Below, one piece after another: positions 8,444-15,785 of a DNA stretch of 43,235 bases. Below the pieces are notes generated by a model. It did no database searches and was not told the origin of the DNA. It saw nothing but the letters and a program-made list of their open reading frames with translations. The stretch covers positions 1-43,235 of the forward strand of contig JAFLCL010000045.1 of assembly GCA_017303575.1 (NCBI GenBank). The letters run 5' to 3'. The stretch comes from Deltaproteobacteria bacterium (GTDB lineage Bacteria; Myxococcota_A; Polyangia; Polyangiales; Sandaracinaceae). The translations under genes and the position numbers were made by a program. Positions within the stretch are counted from its first letter, which is position 1. The number at the start of each line of letters is the position of its first letter.

Positions 8444-9187
8444 GTGGCGCCGCGACCAAACCAGAGCCTGCGACGCGCCACGCTCCTCGCGATCATCTTC
8501 GGCGCGATCGGCGTCGCGTGCGACAGCGCGGCCGCCAGCGGTGGGGTGGCGGTGTGCTCGTTCTGCGGCGTGATCGGCAATGCCGTCGTCGAGAGCGAGA
8601 CGGAGCAATGGAACGCGCGCAACTCGTGCGGCACCTGCCCTGACGGAACTCGCTGCAATCCCCTCCACCAACCGTCTCGCTGTACGCCCGATCCAGGCGG
8701 CGAAGGCGAGCGCTGCGGCATGGCGTTCGGCGCCTTCTACACGTGTGAGCGGGGTCGTCAGTGCGCCGACGGCGTGTGTCGAGAGCTGCCCGGCGTGGGC
8801 GCTCCGTGCGATTTCGACGCGCAGGAGGTGGGGCTCTCGCTGGCGCACCTCACGAGCAGCTACTGCGGGCCGGGCCTCGTGTGCGGCACCGATGAGCGAT
8901 GTCGCGCTGGCTGCGCCACCGACTGCACGACGCCGCAGGTCTGCAACCCGCTCGTCGATCCTCCGCGCTGCACAGCGGATTTCGCCTTGCCCGGTGAGCC
9001 CTGCGGTCGCGTGCACCGTCGATGGACTCGAGGGTGTGTGCCGCTCCACGCATGCGTCGACCGCGGGGCCGGCGCGACGTGCGAGCTCACGGACGCGCTC
9101 GGCCCCGAGTGCGACGAGGACGAGCGGTGTCCGACCGGCGCGACGTGCATGACCGAGCGCGCCGTCTGTGTGTTCGCGGACCGATGA
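8444..9187 (+). CDS. Cys-rich lipoprotein
   Basis: 247 residues from a GTG start that lies 34 bases after the end of repeat A. Residues 9-25 are a basic-then-hydrophobic leader ending GAIGVAC, a plausible but imperfect lipobox with C26 as lipidated residue. The rest contains over twenty cysteines in spaced motifs such as CGTCPDGTRC, CADGVC and CNPLVDPPRC. This pattern is typical of the many disulfide-rich envelope lipoproteins of Myxococcota. Likely outer-membrane or surface exposed. Function unknown; no enzymatic motif is visible. The start codon is uncertain because no ribosome site stands out. Confidence 0.72.
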   Translation: MAPRPNQSLRRATLLAIIFGAIGVACDSAAASGGVAVCSFCGVIGNAVVESETEQWNARNSCGTCPDGTRCNPLHQPSRCTPDPGGEGERCGMAFGAFYTCERGRQCADGVCRELPGVGAPCDFDAQEVGLSLAHLTSSYCGPGLVCGTDERCRAGCATDCTTPQVCNPLVDPPRCTADFALPGEPCGRVHRRWTRGCVPLHACVDRGAGATCELTDALGPECDEDERCPTGATCMTERAVCVFADR

Positions 9188-9222
9188 CGTCTCGACGACG
9201 TGGCGCGAGGGCCAAGTGAGCC

Positions 9223-9840
9223 TCAGCGCCCGTAGATCGCCGTCGCGCGGCCGATCGCGACCGAGTGCTGGCGCAGCATGAAGCGCGCGAGCGCGCCGGT
9301 GATCGCGGGCGGCAGATCGAGCGTCGCGCGATCGACGGCGTACACCGTGACCTCGTAGCGGTGCGGATCACCGGGAGGCGGGCACGGGCCGCCGTAGCCC
9401 GTCGCGCCGAAGTCCGTGTACGCCTCCACAGCACCCGTGGGCATCGCGCTTCCGCTCGCGCCGAGCGGGAGCGAGGTCGTGCTGGTCGGGATGTCGAGGA
9501 CGACCCAGTGGAAGAAGCCGACGCCCGTGGGCGCGTCGGGATCGTGGATCACCACCGCGTAGCTCTGCGCGCCCTCGACGGGCGTCCAGCTCACCGCGAG
9601 CGAGCGGTTCTGTCCGTCGCAGCCGAAGCCGCCGAACACGCTCTCGTTCGCAACACGGTCGTTCGCCTCGAGGCCACCGATCGTGACAGTGATCGACTCG
9701 GGCGCCGTCGTCGGCTCGCGAAGCGTCGCGGACGCCGCGGTCGTCGTGGTCTCGGGACAGTTCGTCGCGGAGGCACCACAGCCGGTGAGCGCGAGCGCGA
9801 CGAAGGACACGAAGACCGAGCGAGACAGGAACGTGTGCAT
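9223..9840 (-). CDS. YbhB/YbcL-type (PEBP/Raf kinase inhibitor-like) lipoprotein
   Basis: 205 residues, preceded by a textbook ribosome site (GGAGGT, three bases from ATG). The leader FVALALTGC gives a good lipobox with C21. From residue 50 it matches the bacterial phosphatidylethanolamine-binding-protein family. Markers are the DPDAP motif (D100), FHWVVLDIP and the ligand-pocket loop GYGGPCPPPGDPHRY. These proteins bind phospholipid head groups or small anions, and their bacterial role is not settled. Fold assignment is secure, and the periplasmic or outer-membrane location is inferred from the leader. Confidence 0.92.
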   Translation of the reverse strand: MHTFLSRSVFVSFVALALTGCGASATNCPETTTTAASATLREPTTAPESITVTIGGLEANDRVANESVFGGFGCDGQNRSLAVSWTPVEGAQSYAVVIHDPDAPTGVGFFHWVVLDIPTSTTSLPLGASGSAMPTGAVEAYTDFGATGYGGPCPPPGDPHRYEVTVYAVDRATLDLPPAITGALARFMLRQHSVAIGRATAIYGR

Positions 9841-9924
9841 GAGACCTCCAACGTGGCCGAACAGGCCGAAGAGAGCGCCTTCATACGACGCCCTCTCCAG
9901 CCTGTCAGCGTTCGTCGCGGCGCC

Positions 9925-9948
9925 AGCGCCAGAGGCGCGGGAGCTCAG
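9925..9948. repeat. Remnant of repeat B right end at a gene stop
   Basis: AGCGCCAGAGGCGCGGGAGC followed by TCAG closely matches the right end of repeat B copy 1 plus the CTCAG start of the next module (8232-8257). The CTCAG contains the TGA stop of the hydrolase gene read on the minus strand (9945-9947). Confidence 0.5.
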
Positions 9949-10781
9949 GCGAGGCCCATCGCCTCCGGCGCGCGTGCCCAGCCGAGCGCGAGACCAGCGA
10001 CCTCTTCCCAGCCCTTCTCGCCGACGATGTAGTGGTCGCGGCCCGGCATCTCCTGGTACGCCACGACGCCCGACTCGTACGCACGCGCGTTCGCGAGGTT
10101 CACGCTCGGCGGCATGATGTGATCGTGCTCGCCCGCGATGAAGAAGAGCGGCGCACGATCGGCCTTGCGGAAGTCCACCTGCGCGGCGGTGTTCCAGTCG
10201 ATGTTGATGCTCGCGCCCTCGAAGAGGATGCGGCCCGGGGCAGCGACCGCGTAGCGCTCGTAGGCCGCGCGGCTCTCCTCGTCACTCAGGGTGTTGGTGA
10301 ACGCGTAGTGGAACTGCTCGTGGGTGAAGGGCACCGCGCGGCTCACGTTCCACGGGTTGTGCAGCACGGGGAAGGTCGAGCGCACCTGGGAGAACGGGAT
10401 CGGGTAGACGCCGCGCACGGGGGCAGAGTCGATCGCCACGCCCGCCGCGCCGAGACCTCGATCGAGGAGCAGCTGCACGAGCGTGCCGCCGAACGAGTGA
10501 CCGATGAGGATGGGCTGGCTCGGCAGCGCACGGACGTACGCGTCGAGGTGATCGACGACCTTCTGCACGCTGAGCGCGGCGATCGGGCTCGCGTCCTCCC
10601 GGAGCGCTTCGACCTCGCCCTCCATGCCGGGGTAGGTGGGGGTCAGCACGCGGTAGCCGCGCGCCTCGTAGAAGGCCACCCACGCCTGCCAGCTGCGCGG
10701 GGTCATCCAGAGGCCGTGGATGAGGACGATGGTGTCGGGGGCCGCGTTCGAGGTGTCGTCGTGGATGAGCTGGGTCGCCAT
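9945..10781 (-). CDS. Alpha/beta hydrolase
   Basis: 278 residues with ribosome site AAGGA five bases upstream of ATG. It is a compact alpha/beta hydrolase: oxyanion HG motif VLIHGLW (about 20-25), nucleophile S96 in GHSFGG, acid D220 in GEHDHIM and histidine H250 in GRDHYI. No signal peptide, so cytoplasmic. Length and motifs suit the epoxide-hydrolase/haloperoxidase/esterase group; substrate is not predictable. It is transcribed away from a LysR regulator, and the gap carries a near-ideal palindromic operator, so the regulator very probably controls it. Confidence 0.9.
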   Translation of the reverse strand: MATQLIHDDTSNAAPDTIVLIHGLWMTPRSWQAWVAFYEARGYRVLTPTYPGMEGEVEALREDASPIAALSVQKVVDHLDAYVRALPSQPILIGHSFGGTLVQLLLDRGLGAAGVAIDSAPVRGVYPIPFSQVRSTFPVLHNPWNVSRAVPFTHEQFHYAFTNTLSDEESRAAYERYAVAAPGRILFEGASINIDWNTAAQVDFRKADRAPLFFIAGEHDHIMPPSVNLANARAYESGVVAYQEMPGRDHYIVGEKGWEEVAGLALGWARAPEAMGLA

Positions 10782-10920
10782 GGTGTCCTTCTCTTTCTCG
10801 AGGCCTACGCCTCCTCACGTCCGTCTCGGTTCGGCTCCGCCCCTCTGCGTCGCGTCGTTCCGATGACCTGAAGATGCGGCAGGCCACTCGTTCCCGGTAG
10901 GAATGAACGCGTCGCAACAC

Positions 10921-10939
10921 CTTCAACCTTGGGTTGAAG
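10921..10939. promoter_or_regulatory. Likely LysR-type operator (19-bp palindrome)
   Basis: CTTCAACC and GGTTGAAG are perfect 8-bp inverted arms around TTG, just before the LysR gene and about 140 bp upstream of the divergent hydrolase. The TTCA...TGAA form and location between regulator and divergent target match LysR recognition sites, which usually have a dyad within a T-N11-A core. It is AT-richer than its surroundings. Confidence 0.65.
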
Positions 10940-10969
10940 ATGACGCCGCGCGGTGCGAGCCTCGATCGC

Positions 10970-11896
10970 ATGGAGACCCTCTCTTCTCTCGAGGCGTTCG
11001 TGCGCAGCGCCGAGCGAGGTAGCTTCTCGGCGGCAGCGCGCGGGTTGGCGCGAACCCCCGCCGCGGTGAGCAAGAGCGTGGCGAAGCTCGAGGACTCGCT
11101 GGGCGTGCGCCTTTTTCATCGCACCACGCGCAAGCTGAGCCTCACCGACGTCGGTCAGGCGCTGTTCGCCGATGCCTCGCGCGGCCTCGGCACCCTCGAG
11201 CAGGCCTTGCAGAACGCGTCGAGCGCGCGCCGCGAGCCGACCGGTGTGTTCAAGCTCAGCCTCGGCCCCGCGTTCGGTCGCGACTACGTGTTGCCCGTGC
11301 TCGCGCCGTACCTGGCCGCGTGTCCGCGCGTCACGCCGGACTGGCGCTACGAGAACCGTCAGGTCGATCTCGTCGCCGAGGGCTACGACGCCGCGGTGGG
11401 CACGGGCTACGAGCTCTCGGCGGGCCTCGTCGCGCGCGAGCTCGCGCGCATCCACATCATCGCCGTCGCTGCGCCGAGCTACCTCGCGAAGCGCCCCGCG
11501 CCCAAGACGATCGAGGACCTCGAGTCGCACGACATCGTCGCGTTCCGCACGTCACGCACGGGCAAGCTGCGCACCTGGACGATGAAGAACGACAAGGGTC
11601 GCGAGGTCGTCGCCGATCCCCCCGCGCGAGTGATCGCGAACGACGTCGACGGCCTCGTCACCACGACGCGTCTCGGCCACGGCATCGCGCTCGCGCCGAC
11701 GTCCCAAGTGCTGCTCGATCTCGAGCGTGGCTCGCTCGTGCGCGTGCTTCCGCGCTGGTACGCGGATGCAGGCCCCGTCTACGCCTATTTCGCGAGCCAG
11801 AGGCACCTGCCGCAGAAGACGCGCGTCTTCGTCGATCTACTCGTCGCCCACTTCCAGAAGGGCAAGCTCGCGCAGCGCTTCCGTGCCGATCGATGA
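10970..11896 (+). CDS. LysR-family transcriptional regulator
   Basis: 308 residues from the ATG that gives the usual start METLSSLEAFV; an in-frame ATG at 10940 would add ten residues and touch the operator. The N-terminal winged helix-turn-helix is typical (GSFSAAARGLARTPAAVSKS, then LFHRTTRKLSLTDVG). The effector-binding domain follows (about 92-295), with the RYENRQVDLVAEGYDAAVG and GHGIALAP features seen in AaeR/DmlR-like members. It probably represses or activates the divergent hydrolase and itself through the 10921-10939 palindrome. The inducer is unknown. Confidence 0.92.
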   Translation: METLSSLEAFVRSAERGSFSAAARGLARTPAAVSKSVAKLEDSLGVRLFHRTTRKLSLTDVGQALFADASRGLGTLEQALQNASSARREPTGVFKLSLGPAFGRDYVLPVLAPYLAACPRVTPDWRYENRQVDLVAEGYDAAVGTGYELSAGLVARELARIHIIAVAAPSYLAKRPAPKTIEDLESHDIVAFRTSRTGKLRTWTMKNDKGREVVADPPARVIANDVDGLVTTTRLGHGIALAPTSQVLLDLERGSLVRVLPRWYADAGPVYAYFASQRHLPQKTRVFVDLLVAHFQKGKLAQRFRADR

Positions 11897-11948
11897 GCGC
11901 TCTCCGCTGGTTGGGTCGCGGGCTCGGTCTCGCTTACGATCGTGCCCC

Positions 11949-12701
11949 ATGTCTCGCGCCCCTTCGCTTCTCCTCGTTCTCTTCCTCGCCGCCTGCGACG
12001 AGCGCCGCGCGCCGCGCGATGCGTTCGTGGAGAGCGACGATGCGCCGTCGATGGACTCGCCCTCGAGCGATGTGTTCGACGGGCCCGACTCGGGTCGCAC
12101 CGACACCGACCTGAACCCCGATGCGTCGCGGCCTCCGACGGACGCGGGCTCCGATGCCCCCTCGATCGACGCGTCGCGCGCGCCCGATGCGCCTTCGGGC
12201 CTCGATGCCTTCGCGGCCTCGCGCACGCTCGCGTGCTCGCCGATCGTCCCGCCCGAAGCGAGCGCAGGCATGGTGTTCTCGACCAACTTCTGGCCTGGCT
12301 TCCGCTTCCAGGTCACGAGCGCGACGCGCGCCCGACGCGTGGGCCTCCAGCTCGCGCCCGAGCGTGCGGGCACCTTCTTCGGTGCGATCGTGCGGCTCTC
12401 GAGCGAGAGCGACACGCCCGACGCGGCCGATCTCACGGGCACCGACGTCGTCGCGCGTATCGACCTCTCCATGCCTGCCGCGGCGCGCGCGATCGTCGTC
12501 GATGCGCCCGCCGATGTCGCGCTCGAGCCGGGCTGGTACGCGCTCGTCTTCGGCACCGACGCTGTCGGCGGCACACTGCCGAGCGCGGGCGGCGGGGGCT
12601 GCACGTCGGGCAGCGGCTTTCCGTTCTCGATCCGTCAGAGCGACGGAACGCTGATCCTCCAAGGCGCCGAGCCGCACCTCTTCGTCGAGGTCAGTCCCTG
12701 A
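11949..12701 (+). CDS. Asp/Ser-rich lipoprotein of unknown function
   Basis: 250 residues. The leader SLLLVLFLAAC is an ideal lipobox. A low-complexity linker of about 70 residues (repeated DA, SD, PD) then tethers a compact domain of about 170 residues beginning at TLACSPIVPP. That domain alternates strands and Gly turns and includes FWPGFRFQVTSATRARRVG and GWYALVFGTDAVGG, the look of a beta-sandwich. The linker style is common in Polyangia surface lipoproteins. No catalytic motif is visible. Repeat A copy 2 begins 14 bases after the stop. Confidence 0.75.
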   Translation: MSRAPSLLLVLFLAACDERRAPRDAFVESDDAPSMDSPSSDVFDGPDSGRTDTDLNPDASRPPTDAGSDAPSIDASRAPDAPSGLDAFAASRTLACSPIVPPEASAGMVFSTNFWPGFRFQVTSATRARRVGLQLAPERAGTFFGAIVRLSSESDTPDAADLTGTDVVARIDLSMPAAARAIVVDAPADVALEPGWYALVFGTDAVGGTLPSAGGGGCTSGSGFPFSIRQSDGTLILQGAEPHLFVEVSP

Positions 12702-12715
12702 GCCCGATCGGCGAG

Positions 12716-12862
12716 CTCAGACAATCGATTCACGACCTGAAGGGACGCGGTGGTGGGGGGTCCAGGGCGAGTTCCGCAGGCCGAAGGCCGAGGATGTTTG
12801 AGCATCGGACCCCCCTCCGCCGCGGCCCGACTCGAAGCGGGGATTCTCTCTCGCTCTCTCAG
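12716..12862. repeat. Dispersed repeat A, copy 2
   Basis: Nearly identical to 8253-8410 but with about 11 bases lost from the left terminus (CTCAG joins directly to ACAATCG). The 18-bp stem arms lie at 12746-12763 and 12807-12824 with the same internal hairpins. The right end CTCTCTCAG includes the stop codon (12859-12861) of the minus-strand deaminase gene. It fills the whole gap between two convergent genes. Confidence 0.85.
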
Positions 12863-13959
12863 GCGACCTCGGGCGCATCGAGCACCCACTGGAGCGAGAG
12901 GGGCACCTTGCTGCGCGCGTCGGGGCCGGGCGTGGGACGCGGTGTCGACAGCGTGTTCCACAAGAGCACGTTCTCGTTCGGGTGCGCGCGCACGATGCGA
13001 TGGAGCGCGGCGATCGCCTTGCCGCTGTAGGTGACCTCACCGGGCTCGCCCGTCAGCGTGCGGACCTCCTCGATGCCCGCGATCGACTCGTCGGTCGGGT
13101 GTCCGTAGCCGGGCCCGAGCGCGCTCCCATCGAGCACGTACTTCACGCGGTGGCTCTGTCGCTTCCAGCGCTCGGGATCGCGCGCGTGGAGGAACCGATC
13201 GGTCGCGCGCACGATGCCGCCGATCGTCAGGCGGTTCGCGGCGAACGCCGTGGTGATGCGCACGCCGTGGATCACCGTGTCCCACCCGAGGTGCGCAGCG
13301 CCGAGCGCGAGCGCGGCGAGCGTGCCCGAGCTCCCCGTCGGCAAGACGATGCGATCGGGGCGCGGGCACACGCCGGCCTCGACCTGCTGCGCGAGCTCGA
13401 GCATCGCATCCACATAGCCGAGGTTCGCGAGCGGGTTCGCCGCGCCCGGCAGGATCAACGCGTTCTCGTGCGTCTCCGCGCGAAGCGTGCGCCACGTGCG
13501 CAAGACGGTGCTCACGTAGCCGCCGCCCCACATCAGCTCCGCGCCGGCGTCGGCATCGACGAGCATCGCGTGCTTCGCGAAGGCGGTGATCGGCTGATCG
13601 AAGAGCACGATGCGCACCGAGAAGCCGAGCTCGCGGCCGTAGAGCGCGGTGGCCATCGCCTGCGTCGAGGCGAGGCCTCCCGCCGTCACGATGCGGGTCT
13701 TTCCCCGCGCGCGGATGTCGGCGAGCACCAGCTCGTAGCGGCGCACCTTGTTGCCGCCGTAGAGCGGTGAGCAAAGATCGTCGCGCTTCATCCACACGCG
13801 CGATCCGAGCGAGGGGATCGCTGTCATCGGCTCGATCGGCGTCGGCAGGTGCGCGAGCGGCGTGAATGCGAGATCTCTCGCGAGGCCGGGGAACGCATCG
13901 AAGAGCAGCGGGCGCACGCGGCCGCTGGGCAGGAACCCGATGCGGGTGCTCTGCGTCAT
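12859..13959 (-). CDS. PLP-dependent ACC deaminase / D-cysteine desulfhydrase family enzyme
   Basis: 366 residues, fold-type II PLP enzyme. The cofactor lysine is K71 in LCSPLYGGNKVRRYE, the signature of the D-cysteine desulfhydrase/1-aminocyclopropane-1-carboxylate deaminase group. The phosphate loop is VLPTGSSGTLAALALG. The longer length against roughly 330 residues comes from N-terminal and inter-domain extensions. Likely cytoplasmic. It releases ammonia from a D-amino acid or ACC with pyruvate or a ketoacid as product; which substrate cannot be told here. Its last codon and stop lie on the edge of repeat A. Divergent from the Rieske gene, with tandem 26-bp repeats between. Confidence 0.88.
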   Translation of the reverse strand: MTQSTRIGFLPSGRVRPLLFDAFPGLARDLAFTPLAHLPTPIEPMTAIPSLGSRVWMKRDDLCSPLYGGNKVRRYELVLADIRARGKTRIVTAGGLASTQAMATALYGRELGFSVRIVLFDQPITAFAKHAMLVDADAGAELMWGGGYVSTVLRTWRTLRAETHENALILPGAANPLANLGYVDAMLELAQQVEAGVCPRPDRIVLPTGSSGTLAALALGAAHLGWDTVIHGVRITTAFAANRLTIGGIVRATDRFLHARDPERWKRQSHRVKYVLDGSALGPGYGHPTDESIAGIEEVRTLTGEPGEVTYSGKAIAALHRIVRAHPNENVLLWNTLSTPRPTPGPDARSKVPLSLQWVLDAPEVA

Positions 13960-13966
13960 GCGAGGA

Positions 13967-14032
13967 GGCTCATGCGGGCGGTCTCATGCGGGCGGGCTCA
14001 CGGGCGGTCTCATGCGGTCGGGCTCACGGGCG
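13967..14032. repeat. Tandem 26-bp direct repeats in a divergent promoter region
   Basis: Two 26-bp units at 13981-14006 and 14007-14032 differ by one base, and a preceding partial unit lies at 13967-13980. Each unit contains CTCATGCG and GGCTCACGGGCG. They lie between the deaminase start and the Rieske gene, where repeated binding sites could act, but simple slippage is equally possible. Confidence 0.6.
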
Positions 14033-14107
14033 CATGCTCTCGCGTGCTCCTCGAAGGGACAAGCGCCGCGCTCGCGATCACGCGCGGCGCGCGTATGCTT
14101 CGCGCCC

Positions 14108-15298
14108 ATGTCGAGCAACACGAACGACGAGCTCGAAGCCCCCACGCAGGAAGGCCCCGGATACGAAGGCCCCACGCACGAGGGCGCCCTCGAGAGCCAC
14201 GCGATCCTCACGCTCACCGGCCCCGACGGCCGCGAGAAGAAGGGCCGCGCGTCCGTGGTGAAGCTCAAGGACGTGTGGTTCATCGCGTGCGCGTCGAGCG
14301 AGCTACGAAAGGCGCCGCTCGGCCTCGTGATCCAAGACCTCCCGCTGGTCTTCTTCCGCGACGAGCACGGCGTGCCGGGCGCGCTGCTCGATCGTTGCCC
14401 TCACCGCAACGTGCCGCTCTCGGGCGGCAAGGTGCAGAGCGATGGAACGATCGAGTGCCCGTACCACGGGTGGCGCTTCGATCGCGGCGGTGTGTGCAGG
14501 AAGATCCCGTCGCTCGTCGGCGACGTCGCGCCCTCTGATCGCGAGCGAAAGGCGCGCAACGCGACGACGTTCCCCGTCCTCGAGCAGGATGGCTGGCTCT
14601 GGGTCTACATGACGCCCGCGATCGGCGGGGCGCTGCCGAGCTCGCGACCGCACCGCTTCGCGCACTTCGACGCGCCCGGCTACACGACCGTGCACCAGAC
14701 CGTCGAGGCGCAGTGCTCCATGTACTCGCTGATCGAGAACGCGCTCGACGTGCCGCACACGGCGTTCCTCCACAAGGGTCTGTTCCGCTCGGACAGCCGC
14801 GGCATCGAGCTCGAGGTGAAGGTCACCCGCACGCACGATCGCGTGGAGGCGCAGTACATCGGCGAGCCGCGTCCGCCCGGTCTCGTCGCGCGCATCCTCT
14901 CGCCGAGCGGCGGCGAGGTGCAGCACTGGGATCGCTTCATCCTGCCGTCGATCGCGCAGGTCGAGTACCGCATCGGCACCGAGAACCACTTCCTCGCCGA
15001 CAGCGTCGCGACGCCGGTGTCCGACTTCGTCACGCGCATGCACGCGATCGTGAGCTTCAAGTCGCGCGCGCCCGGCGCGCTGATCGCGCCCGCGGTGAAG
15101 CCGCTCGCGATGCGCGTGTTTCTCCAGGACGCGACCATCCTCGCGCAGCAGACCGATCGCATCCGGCGCCTGGGTGGCGAGTCGTTCACGTCGACGGAGA
15201 TCGACGTGCTGGGCAAGCACATCTGGAAGCTGATGCGCGCCAAGGAGCGTGGGCAGACGCTGCCCGACGAGCGCACGACCGTTCGCCTCGTGGTGTGA
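14108..15298 (+). CDS. Rieske [2Fe-2S] aromatic ring-hydroxylating oxygenase, alpha subunit-like
   Basis: 396 residues. Residues about 55-150 hold the Rieske domain with cluster ligands C97, H99, C117 and H120 (CPHR ... CPYHGW). The C-terminal catalytic domain has the mononuclear iron motif D214-x2-H217-x4-H222 in ENALDVPHTAFLH. These are all residues required for a working terminal oxygenase. An acidic 30-residue N-terminal leader precedes the usual start. No ferredoxin or reductase gene is adjacent, so electrons must come from elsewhere. The family includes PobA/VanA-like demethylases and sterol- or choline-type oxygenases; the substrate is unknown. Stop codon faces that of the next gene one base away. 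Confidence 0.92.
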   Translation: MSSNTNDELEAPTQEGPGYEGPTHEGALESHAILTLTGPDGREKKGRASVVKLKDVWFIACASSELRKAPLGLVIQDLPLVFFRDEHGVPGALLDRCPHRNVPLSGGKVQSDGTIECPYHGWRFDRGGVCRKIPSLVGDVAPSDRERKARNATTFPVLEQDGWLWVYMTPAIGGALPSSRPHRFAHFDAPGYTTVHQTVEAQCSMYSLIENALDVPHTAFLHKGLFRSDSRGIELEVKVTRTHDRVEAQYIGEPRPPGLVARILSPSGGEVQHWDRFILPSIAQVEYRIGTENHFLADSVATPVSDFVTRMHAIVSFKSRAPGALIAPAVKPLAMRVFLQDATILAQQTDRIRRLGGESFTSTEIDVLGKHIWKLMRAKERGQTLPDERTTVRLVV

Positions 15299-15299
15299 G

Positions 15300-15785
15300 T
15301 CACTCCACTTCGTCGACGATTCGGGCGTCGATCACGTCCTCGATCGAGCGCGTGCTCGCGTCGTAGAGCGTCGCGCGGACGACGACCGCTTCGCCCAGCA
15401 CCTCGGCCGGATCGTGCACGTCGAAGATCGCGAAGTCGCCGACGCGCTCGATGACGTCGTCGCGACGCACGAAGGTCCCCTCGCGCACGCCGAGCGGGAG
15501 CAGGCACACCACGCGGCCGTCGCGCACGCGCGTGATCTCGTACGTGAGGCCTGTCGGCGCGAAGTCGTGCGCGCGGAGCGAGAGGTGCACGTGCCAGCCG
15601 CCCTGCGGACCCTGCACGAGCTCGAGCGTCGCGTCCTCGTCGGGCAAGGCCTCGTAGGCCATGAGGCCCGTCCCGAGCTCCAGCCACGGCGCGTCGCGCG
15701 CGTCCTCGTTCGCGTCGCTGGCGCTCGGCTGCATCGCACAGGAGGCGCATGCGATCGCGAGACCGAGGAGGATCGCGAGTCTCAC
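15300..15785 (-). CDS. Small lipoprotein, unknown function
   Basis: 161 residues from a GTG start. The leader LAILLGLAIACASC gives a lipobox with C16. A short acidic linker precedes a beta-rich domain (GGWHVHLSLRAHDFAPTG, GRVVCLLPLGVREG). The start overlaps the stop of the upstream FG-GAP gene by four bases (GTGA), so the two are translationally coupled and probably form one transcription unit of paired lipoproteins. No family recognised. A role as partner of the FG-GAP protein is inference from the overlap. Confidence 0.75.
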   Translation of the reverse strand: MRLAILLGLAIACASCAMQPSASDANEDARDAPWLELGTGLMAYEALPDEDATLELVQGPQGGWHVHLSLRAHDFAPTGLTYEITRVRDGRVVCLLPLGVREGTFVRRDDVIERVGDFAIFDVHDPAEVLGEAVVVRATLYDASTRSIEDVIDARIVDEVE

